Assembly (NCBI GenBank): GCA_014706295.1
Contig: JACSVZ010000011.1
Coordinates: forward strand, 9,600,163-9,664,162
DNA from: Lycocorax pyrrhopterus obiensis
Taxonomy: Eukaryota; Chordata; Aves; Passeriformes; Paradisaeidae
Reading direction: 5' to 3'
DNA: 64,000 nt
Position numbers and translations under genes: made by a program. Every line of letters begins with the position of its first letter. Position 1 is the stretch's first letter. The notes under the pieces were generated by a model that was given only the letters and a program-made list of their open reading frames with translations, searched no databases and had not been told where the DNA came from. Shown here piece after piece: positions 41,310-48,996 of this stretch.

Positions 41310-41835
41310 CAGAGCCGGACTGAGCCAAGAGAACAGAGCAGGGGGAGGCTCTGTCCTCTCCTCGAAGGGCCGTCCAAGCCCACTGGGCTCTGCCCGACGC
41401 GCCCGGAGCCGCCGCGGCTGCCGCCCAGGGAAAGTTCGGCGAGTTCTGACCGCGCCACGAACGCTGCGAGCTCGGGACGCGCCTTTGTTCGCCGGCCGTG
41501 GGGAGCAGGATCGCGCCCCGAGCTCTTCCCGGCTGTCTGCCGCTCGCACCCCTCTGAACCGCCCGAGCAGCGGCCCGAGGGCGGGTTCCCCGGGGCGAGC
41601 CCCGCCGCGGCCGCGGCAGGAGGAGGCGTCCGGCCCCGCCGCTCCAGTCCCGCAGACCACAACTTTCCGGGGCCGAGCATCCCCCGGGCCCGCGGAGAGC
41701 GGCGGGCGCACCCTCCCCGGGCTCCGAGCATCCCCCAGCCCCGAGCCTCCCCGCCCCGACGGAGCCCCAACTCCGGTCCGCGGGGAACCGGCCCGGGCAG
41801 CAGCACGAGGAATTAACAGCCGCGGGAATAATCAC

Positions 41836-41937
41836 CTTGTTGTAGTTGTAGTAACCCAAACACTGGGCAAAGTCCAGGTTGGAGGGGTCTCCAGGGAGCG
41901 CGCTGCCCGCCGCAGCCGGGTAAAATCTTACATCCAT
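41836..41937 (-). CDS. TOX3: TOX3 coding exon 1 (N-terminal 34 codons)
   Basis: TOX3 is a nuclear HMG-box protein of the TOX family that co-regulates transcription. This exon encodes only the extreme N-terminus. Read on the minus strand it begins MDVRFYP, the signature start shared by TOX and TOX3, then continues [20 protein letters not shown] and ends GYYNYNK. Relative to mammalian TOX3 as I recall it, there is a short insertion between AAAG and DP. The start is ATG at 41937-41935, with A at -3 and G at +4 (strong Kozak). An in-frame TAA at 41988-41986 and no ATG between rule out a longer N-terminus. The exon ends in AAG followed by GTGATT, a good splice donor in phase 0; family members have the same junction after the Lys, before the FGNNNNYM-type segment of exon 2. 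Reading past the donor gives low-complexity translation, as expected for intron. The HMG box and C-terminal glutamine-rich region lie in later exons outside the window. Confidence 0.93.
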
Positions 41938-42265
41938 TCTGGAGGTTTGGTCCAAGAAGTGCACTTGGAGAGACCGCCGGGAGGTTTAATAGATCCACCT
42001 TCAAGTGCCTTTCCCGGGGTAGGGGCACGGGCAAACCGCCGAGGGAGCGGAGCTGCGGGGCGCCGAGCCTGCCCGAGAGCTGGGACGAGCGAGGGCCGGG
42101 GGCGGCGGGGACAGCGGGGGAAGAGGAGGCGGAAAAGTGCAGGTAAACAAGGAGGAGAAGAGAGGAGGATGAGAGGAGAGGTGGGCAGCGGACCCCAGGT
42201 GGGTGCCCGTCCACCTCGGCGGGAGGAGGGGAGGAAAGGAGGGAGGGCAGGGGAGCGGGAAGGAG
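41938..42265 (-). other. TOX3: Presumed TOX3 5' untranslated region
   Basis: The right-hand boundary is inferred, not seen: it assumes initiation about 30 bp downstream of the TTTAAAA motif. On the minus strand there is no ATG between 42334 and the TOX3 start codon, so initiation at the first ATG would give the MDVRFYP start. The first upstream ATG is at 42337-42335. The leader would be GC-rich and include part of the CCCT-type tract. Confidence 0.35.
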
Positions 42266-42288
42266 GGAGGGAGGGAAGGAGGGAGGGC
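42220..42288 (+). repeat. G/A-rich (GGGA)n tract with quadruplex potential
   Basis: About 70 bp of almost pure G and A on the plus strand, with more than ten runs of three or more G separated by one to five bases. On the TOX3 sense strand it reads as CCCT-type pyrimidine repeats. A less regular purine-rich segment precedes it (about 42121-42182). Confidence 0.85.
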
Positions 42289-42294
42289 TGTTGT

Positions 42295-42303
42295 TTTTTA
42301 AAA
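42295..42303 (-). promoter_or_regulatory. TATA-like element upstream of TOX3
   Basis: On the minus strand the sequence is GAGCTTTTAAAAAACAACAG, the only AT-rich TATA-like motif in the island. It is followed downstream by a pyrimidine-rich tract. It could position a start site near 42265, but CpG-island promoters often lack TATA boxes and this may be incidental. Confidence 0.25.
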
Positions 42304-42380
42304 GCTCGGTGCCAAGCCACAGGCTTTGCCTCCGCATTCAGGAGCAGCTGCTGTACACAAAGGAGCCACGCGCCCGGCGC

Positions 42381-42411
42381 GGACGGACGGACTGACTGAC
42401 GGACGGACCGG
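42381..42411 (+). repeat. GGAC/TGAC tetranucleotide array
   Basis: Seven four-base units: three GGAC, then ACTG/ACTG-type units, then two GGAC. A short interrupted microsatellite in the CpG island. Confidence 0.8.
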
Positions 42412-42754
42412 CCGCCGCTGCCCGCCGCAGCCCGCCCGACAAAGGCGGGAGGACCGTCACCGCCGCAGGGCCGGGAGCGGGGCACGGCGGGGTCGCGGCC
42501 GCCCCGCGCTGCCGGGGAGGGGGCGGCTACCCCGGACTCGGTGCAACAGGGCTGCGCTGGCCGGGCGCGCTGCGGGGCGAAGTGCCGAGCGAGCGGCGCC
42601 GCGCTGGCAGCGCTCCCCGGGCGGAGCGGCCGGGCCCGCGCCCCTCCCCGCCCCGCCGCGCCCCTCCCGCCGCCCGCAGCCCCCCCCGCCCGGTGCGCGC
42701 CCGCGCCGCCGCTCGCCCGCCCGGGCCGGAGCCGGGCCGGCAGCGGCCCTGCCC

Positions 42755-42784
42755 ATGGCTGTCCTCGCTCCCGGAAGGTTCCAG
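42755..42784 (+). other. Candidate first exon (coding part) of a divergent plus-strand transcript
   Basis: On the plus strand, ATG at 42755-42757 opens MAVLAPGRFQ, whose last codon CAG coincides with the exon boundary of CAG|GTGAGT, a full-consensus splice donor at 42784/42785 (phase 0). It lies at the edge of the CpG island, opposite in direction to TOX3, as expected for a divergent transcript. The Kozak context has G at +4 but C at -3. I do not recognise the peptide. The 5' end of the exon is unknown. It could be non-coding, and the motif could be fortuitous. Confidence 0.35.
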
Positions 42785-42790
42785 GTGAGT

Positions 42791-45700
42791 AACTTTCACC
42801 GCTTTCACCAGTTTTCTGCTCTTTTTTTTTTTTTTTTTGGTGATGCACTTTATCGATTCACATCGCTGCCTTGCTGCGTCAGGTTGGTAGCAGAAGAAAC
42901 GAGATTTTTCTCAGGTGCTGTCAAGAGCAGGACTTTAAACCACAGTAGCCTGCCTCACTCACAGAATCCTCCTCACACTCTCATAGTCTCCGGGTGATGA
43001 GTCAAAGCAACCTGCTAATAACCCAAATTTGTTTAGTCGGTCATACGCACAGCCCAGCCGTATCTGCTCCCTTGCACGGAGCTTTGCTGACCCGAAAATC
43101 TGCTCTAGAACTTTTGAAGAAAACACTAAAACAGTAAAGGCCATTTAACCTTGTGACTTGAGCCCTGCAGACAAGATGCAAGGAAGAATGATGAAAACAC
43201 GCCCTGGACTCAAGGCTTCCGTGACAGGGAGAGAATTGTCTTTTGGGTCTAGGGAGGATTCCCGGGCAGTTCTTATACAGCTGAAAGTGTGCCCCAGGTA
43301 GAGTTTCCTTCATTCGGTTGCAAAATAGCAATGATAACACAGGTATACAGATTTAACTGTACAACAGCAGCAAGACCTTCTCTGAAGGACAGACATCCTG
43401 GGCCCATGCTCAGTCCTGCTTCTGACTGACGCCTGCCTCAGGAGCTTAGTGCCCCATACATCATCTCCAGGCAGGTTTCTGCACTGTCTAAAAACATCGG
43501 GGGCAAACTGTAAAACAGTCAATAGCTACATCATGTACAACTCCATTCCTAGAAATCTTATGTTCAATATTTGTGGTGGCACAAGTAGCTCCTGGTTGCA
43601 CAGGACATGCCAGATCACCCTTATTCAGGGTATTGATTCTGACGGATCACACTTTGAAGTGAAGATCTCTAGCACGGTATTTTGCACTGAGAGCAGAATT
43701 AAACACAACACAGATACACGTTTGTATTTCCACAGAGTATTCAGAATTTAACTTCCTAGAAAACTGTGTATGAATGGGTAGATGCCTCGATAGCAAAGAT
43801 AACAGGCTTACTCTGTCAAATACCTAATCCGATTTCATATTCATTGTGGCAACCATTTTTAACCAATGGGATAAGACTGCAAAATGTACTCTGTTGCTAG
43901 AAGAGAAATGGTTAAGGAACATACCGCACAGAGTATTCACACAGGCACACCCCATATCTGTGGCAAAAAGCTAGTTGTGCTCCTCTGAGAAACAAAATGT
44001 TCAGAAAAAGACAATGCAACTGTTTCAGAATGCAACATTGCATTAGAGCATTTCTCCAACACAGTGATGGAAAAGTGGTAGAGTACAGGCACAGCAAACA
44101 CCTTCCAATTGGGGCTAATAAAGCAACACTAGCTTTGTTTTATTCTTTGGTGAGAAACATTTCTATAAACCCAAGGATACGTGTTAGACTAAGCAGATTC
44201 TCAGGTATAGGAACAGATCATTGGCCTCAAGTTCTGGAGTGCTCTGCTACATGAACACAGCTATTTCCCACTGCCTAACTCTGGGTCTCTACACTTTTAA
44301 TGAAACCTGAAAGCGTATTTCCAGTGAATTCAGAGGAAAACTACATCAGTGAGGAATGAACAGCAAATGATTCCAAGCTTGGCTTTGGTCCTGTTCCGCA
44401 CTGCAAGCAGGCGCTGAAGGCTGCAGACCTGTGTGATCTGTGGCCCTGGGCAGTGCATGGCCTACGCTGGCTGGGCACAGCTCCTGCCTGGCAGCGCAGC
44501 CCAGCTCTCCTCTCCTGTCGCCCTGCTTGAGCAGTGGCCTCTGCTCCAGGGCCAGGGATGGGAGGCAGCAGGCGGGAGGCACACCAGGTGCTCCGGGGGA
44601 CTGGCAGCTCCTGCCACTGGGTTAGGAGGCTGGGGTTCAGGAGATGAGCAAATAATGGTGATGTAAATAGTGATGATTTTAAGTATACTGCTGTTTCCAA
44701 CACAGTTCCTTCTGAATGTAAGACAACAGGCACAACAGTAATACCTCAAAATACTCAATTTTGAATCATTGGCTCAGAAAGTTAATGTAAAATCGAAACA
44801 GACTAAGTCAGCATTAAAAAAAAAGTAATTACATTCAAGCTAGACAAAACACCCCCAAGGTATTATTTGGTGAAAAGTTTTGAAATACTGTTTATGCTAT
44901 TATGAAACTAAAACAGAACTTTGATATTTCCAGCAAAAAAACCTAAAATTCCAGTTCCTGGCTATAATCTGCCTTTGCCACCTTTACTTAGTGCCCAAAG
45001 TAAGTCTTTTGCAGAACTAGTACCACTGCAGTGAAATTAATAAGTGATCTAAAATGATCTAAAGAAAAACAGAAGAGAAACTGGGATATATATGCTAATT
45101 TATTTTTCTTTTTAAATAAAATATGGTTTATGTGATATTGTACCAGAGAGAGTTATACAAACTAAAGAATTAGGCAAGTGTGTGTTTTGCTTTCTCAACA
45201 CCTCTTCAATGTAGTTTATTAAATAAGTAAACTTGAGTAATCTCTGCTATACTTTCAATCCACATGCAGGATGTCATTATGTGTTTGTTATTACAATGTA
45301 TTTATCTCAGGAGTACCTTAAAGATGGAAAATGACCCAAAGTATTTATAACCTTCTGTACATGATGCTTGCAAGGAGTCCAACAAATTCTTCTCTCAAGC
45401 CATTCTCTTTAAGGTCCTTCAGTAAAACTATGGCTTTGAAATTCTACTTTTAATTTTTTTTTTCTTTCAGAGTAGATGGAAGTATGAAGTATTTGCAATT
45501 TTGAGTAAGTATTCTTTTTTTCCTGCTGGTTTAATAAAAGCAAGTATCTATCTACAGTAAGTGGAGTACTCCAGTAATTTCCCTGGTCCTGGGTAGCCTA
45601 AATTTCAAAGAAACTTTTTGAAAAGCCTTGTTTCATAAAGGTTTGAATGCATGCCTACTGATGCCAACAATTATGATTCAGGCAGCAACACACAAATGGT

Positions 45701-46145
45701 GACTCTGTTCCATCTTCAGCTATACTTCTTCTGACTCATCATCACAATTCAATTTTAAAAGCCATTAAGAACACTCAAACTGCTTTTCTGATGTAAGAAC
45801 AGAAATTGTATTGAGTGAATCAGTCATATACAAACTTGAAAGTGTGCCTGCACAAATTCTCACTGCTGCCCAGAAACCTTTCAACTTGCACAGGTAAATA
45901 GGAATGTTCAAAGCCTGGCTGATTCCCACAAAAGCCTTGCAACTCTTACTTCTTTTTTTTCTTTTCTTGTTTTATTGTATGAGGCCAAACTTTGTATCCT
46001 TACAGCCTTTGCAAACCCTGTGTCAGTTCAGTAACATGGAAATAGTATCTGAGGCTCAGTAACAAAGGCACTGGAAGATTTACTCCAACAAACCACAGGG
46101 TCAGGAAGGAACCTCGGAGATAAGAGCAAACAGACCAGATCTCTT
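42791..46145. other. Upstream flank of TOX3, no recognisable gene apart from candidate exons
   Basis: AT-rich DNA beginning with a 17-nt T run at 42822-42838. Contains an isolated GC-rich patch at about 44380-44645, roughly as G+C-rich as coding sequence but without a recognisable protein in any frame. A GGTCAGGAAGGAACCTCGGA-type stretch near 46100 faintly resembles CR1 but is too short to call. Confidence 0.5.
45471..45504 (+). other. Candidate 34-nt internal exon of the divergent transcript
   Basis: Preceded by a long pyrimidine tract ending TTTTTTTCTTTCAG (strong 3' splice site) and followed by GTAAGT (strong 5' splice site, TGA|GTAAGT). If joined to the exon ending at 42784 it reads SRWKYEVFAIL without a stop and leaves phase 1. 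At 34 nt it is near the micro-exon range. No similarity to a known gene is recognised. Confidence 0.35.
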
Positions 46146-46163
46146 AACACCCAAATTCTCAGG
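46146..46163. repeat. 18-bp direct repeat, left copy
   Basis: AACACCCAAATTCTCAGG, identical to 46830-46847. The two copies bracket 666 bp that include the LTR-like fragment. Confidence 0.95.
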
Positions 46164-46419
46164 TAGGCAGCCAAATCCTCCACAAGCACCATACCTCAGC
46201 AACCCCCCTGGCTCTGGCCACACAGTTCCCTCCTGCTGGCAAAGACAGCAAGTACGGGAGGGGCAGGAAAATGAGGGAGTATGGATGCTGAAAAAGCTTC
46301 AGCAGAGAATTTCTTCAGCTCTCTGTAGCATTTTGTGAGAGCTCTGTCTTTCCCATGCAAGTAACTCAAAACAATGAAGTTTTGTAAACTTCTTGCACCT
46401 GCAGGTTGTTTTGCAGTAT

Positions 46420-46629
46420 TGTTATGGTTCTAACTAGATAAATATTTAGAAATGGGTGTCTTAGAACTTGACCAATCCCCTCAAGGGGTGGATGGCCAAA
46501 AAACCAATTACCTTATGCCATTTAACACACTTTTGCAAACTAACATATAAAAGCCTTCTGATAGATTATTAAATTGCTTCCATTTATCCCTGAGCCTGGA
46601 CTCTTGTGTCATTTCTCTACTCGTCCACA
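46420..46629 (+). mobile_element. LTR-like fragment of an endogenous retroviral element
   Basis: About 210 bp starting TGTTATGG and ending TCCACA, i.e. TG...CA termini. It is laid out like a retroviral U3-R-U5: two CCAAT boxes (46472-46476 and 46504-46508), a TATAAAAG box (46546-46553), an ATTAAA polyadenylation signal (46568-46573) and a T/C-rich U5-like end. No matching 4-6 bp target duplication immediately flanks these termini, no convincing primer-binding site follows, and no viral genes are present. It is therefore a solo or partial LTR if it is one. Family not identified. Confidence 0.45.
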
Positions 46630-46829
46630 GCGAGAGCAGCGACAAGGGAGAAGGGATGGAACCAGCCGAGGCTGGACGGAAACTCTCTGCTCCAGTTTTA
46701 CGATGCAGAGTCAACATTAAAAAGACCTGACATTCACTTCCACAATGCAGCATCCACATCTATTGCCCCAGCCCTCTCCACAGGTTTAGGGGAAGGTAGT
46801 TGGATTTGCCCTGGGCAGTGTGTGGGAGA

Positions 46830-46847
46830 AACACCCAAATTCTCAGG
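46830..46847. repeat. 18-bp direct repeat, right copy
   Basis: Second identical copy of AACACCCAAATTCTCAGG. An AGG shared one base further on extends the similarity with a single-base gap. Confidence 0.95.
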
Positions 46848-46881
46848 AGGTTTAATAACAACTTTTACCCACAAACTTTAG

Positions 46882-47006
46882 AACACTCAAGTAGAATAAG
46901 GTACTTGGCAAATTTTAAAACATCCAGATGAAGTAAGGCACTTTGCAAACTTTAACTCATCAAACTCTAACCTATCCAGACACAACAAGGCACTTACTGG
47001 AATTTT
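46882..47006. repeat. Degenerate tandem repeat, 37-bp unit, about three copies
   Basis: Units at 46882-46918 and 46919-46955 are both 37 bp and agree at 27 positions by eye. A third, more diverged unit starts at 46969 after a 13-bp spacer. Shared features are an AAC start, TAAGG(T/C)ACTT and a CAAA(T/C)TTTAA end. TTTGCAAACT also occurs inside the neighbouring LTR-like fragment. Confidence 0.65.
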
Positions 47007-47033
47007 TTGGTCCAGCTTTGAGAAGAGGAAGGT

Positions 47034-47083
47034 AGAAGAAAGAGGGAGAAAAGAGAAAGAAAAAGAAAAGGGAGAGAGAAAGG
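47034..47083 (+). repeat. 50-nt uninterrupted purine tract
   Basis: Fifty consecutive A/G bases, extended left by 47020-47032 with one interruption. In a retroviral element such tracts can be polypurine primers, but no LTR follows here, so it is listed as low-complexity sequence. Confidence 0.8.
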
Positions 47084-48638
47084 TAAATATTCACCATCCT
47101 AGGACCCACTATTCCTCCAGTCTCCTACACTCTGTCTTTTGGCTTCTGTAAGAACTTGGAGGAACAAGAGGAAGGGGAGGAATACAACATCTCTGCTGTC
47201 GCCTGTTAAGACTGTCTTAGACCCTTCCCCCCAGAGCACATGTGGAGGATGGAAGGGCACAAAACAAGAAGGGTGGAATACAGAAGGAGAAAAGAAAGAG
47301 CACCAAGCAGGTCTGGTTTAGAAAAGAGTCTAAAGCCTCCTCGAATCAATAGAAAGTCCCTTTAATTGATTGCAATGGGCTTTGAGTTAGACCTATATTC
47401 TACTTATCAAGTACAGATTCTGAGAATCAATAATATTTTGACTTATCCTTCAAAGCAACAACTACACTAGTAACTTCTGGCTAAGAAAAAGTACAATTAA
47501 TAGCATATTAATTCATTAGAGTTAATCTCACTGAAGTCCCCTTTTCATCAGGTGGTAGAGTCAGATGGCACTTAGAAGTGATCATACATGCACGAAGATC
47601 CTATATGAGGCTATAAAGAAAATACTTTTGTTCTTAACATTAAGTCAGATAAAATATTCATTGATATCTACATTTCTTAGCAAGTATCTCAAGCAGAGAT
47701 CAATAAACACTTATTAGTCACTGACTGCATTTCCTGCAGTAAAGGAGGGTATTTCAGCCAACAGATCGGAGAAGCCAAACACTCGGGGGAGCTGGAGTTT
47801 AGTGCTTGCTTGCCAGATGGTCATTTACCTTCTCATTGTCTCAGTTGCCACAACTACAGAACTACAGATCAAAGGATTATTTTAAAACTATAGTCATTCC
47901 TTTAAAATACAAACCGTTATTTCAAAATACAAGTATGGATTGTTGCAAGGAAAAAAATCACAACTGCAAATTTTTGGTTTCTGAAAGTCCTTTCAGGCCC
48001 AAGTCAGGAAATGCATTACTTTGTGAAACTGGGAACAAAATAAAATTATTAAACTTTTCAAACATTTGCATGTGCCTCTTTGATGTTTCTGTGGATTGCT
48101 GAAGTCTCTTACTTTACCAGAAGTATTTTACCACCTCAAATCACAAACAGTATTTCAAACCACATTCTACTAGAAAAACAGATATTTGAGTTGTTTAGAG
48201 AGCAGAGACAACAATTAATATTGTTGAACTATGTTACAGCAAAAAGATTTCTGCTGCTTTAAAGAAAGTATTCCATAACCTTCCAAAATAACCTGTGTGT
48301 AATGGACAATATAGGATTACTTCTTGGCAGAGGGAATATCCTGTTGCTACTGACTGCAGTGTTACAGTATCCTCACATACTAGTACACAGTTATTGTGAG
48401 ATAAAGACCACGTTGAAAAACAAACTGATTGCAGTACTGAAAACAGTGAAGGACCTGTCCAGTAATATAAAAATTGACTTCTTTAGGAGAACAATGACTG
48501 GAACAGTGTCAATTAGCATTAAAGAATAAAATTTTTAACCAAAACTAAGAAATTAATGCAGTGTAGTCCTTTCTTCCAGGGATGCCATTTTAAAGCAAGA
48601 CAGGAAAACTTGGTTAGAGATGGTGCTGTATATGTTTT

Positions 48639-48712
48639 TTATATATATATATATATACATACATATATATAAAAATTACATGTATATATATTTTTATATA
48701 TATAATCTATAT
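48639..48712. repeat. AT-rich microsatellite with perfect inverted repeat
   Basis: (AT)n with TACATACAT interruptions. Arms of 14 bp at 48663-48676 and 48690-48703 are perfect reverse complements around a 13-bp loop, so the segment can form a hairpin or cruciform. It ends about 50 bp before the candidate acceptor at 48761. Confidence 0.9.
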
Positions 48713-48761
48713 CATCTGTTGATATAAAGCTGTGTGGTATGTGTCTGTTTTTCTCCTCCAG

Positions 48762-48996
48762 CTCTCTCCACATTCATACATTTGTTGAATTTAAACTGCT
48801 GGAACTATTACAAGGACAATGTCTACAGAAAGAAAAATATGTTCACCATGAGCAATCAAAATTCTTGAAATTTCTGTGTTAGTCTAGAGGAATGTCTTAG
48901 GCAGAAACTTTCATTTTACAGTAGAACCAAATCTAATTACTGAAAGAATTATTTTAATGAAAAGTCTTAGTGAGATATACTGAAGAGTTTTTCCAG
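48762..48996 (+). other. Candidate third exon of the divergent transcript
   Basis: The acceptor is GTTTTTCTCCTCCAG at 48761/48762 and a donor-like CCAG|GTGAGA follows at 48996/48997. Spliced in phase 1 from the 34-nt exon, the frame stays open for 35 codons and stops at TGA 48866-48868, giving 56 codons in all. The peptide begins TLSTFIHLLNLN, is hydrophobic at first and basic toward its end. The stop lies more than 100 nt before the next donor, so a coding mRNA of this structure would be a candidate for nonsense-mediated decay; that favours a non-coding role. Confidence 0.25.

Larger units (their letters stand above)
1..41835 (-). other. TOX3: TOX3 intron 1 (5' portion, acceptor not in window)
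   Basis: Everything left of the exon 1 donor is read as the start of intron 1. I looked on the minus strand for the expected exon 2 (asparagine run followed by an NMAEANN-like segment) and for the exon containing EIPPITPP, and found neither, so the intron is at least 41.8 kb here. A very long first intron is usual for TOX genes. The sequence is mostly AT-rich and non-repetitive; scattered open frames are short and look like chance. Recognisable contents are listed separately: MIR relics, one CR1, microsatellites, short tandem duplications and a small CpG island near the right end. Conserved enhancers are likely in such an intron but cannot be identified from one sequence. Confidence 0.85.
41310..42790. 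promoter_or_regulatory. Main CpG island / TOX3 promoter region
   Basis: About 1.5 kb of very GC- and CpG-rich sequence spanning TOX3 coding exon 1, its 5' untranslated region and the presumed promoter, with many GC boxes. It is long enough to serve transcription in both directions. Numerous long open frames on both strands here, up to about 300 codons, reflect the scarcity of stop codons in GC-rich DNA and are not genes. Confidence 0.9.

Noticed and set aside
41293..41835. Continuation of the TOX3 frame past residue 34
   Set aside because: A good donor (AAG|GTGATT) lies at the family-conserved junction, and the sequence beyond is low-complexity with no resemblance to TOX3 exon 2.
41485..42848. 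Long open frames of about 220-305 codons on both strands in the CpG island
   Set aside because: Low-complexity Pro/Arg/Gly/Ala translations caused by lack of stops in GC-rich DNA; several have no ATG start, and they overlap each other and the TOX3 exon in other frames.
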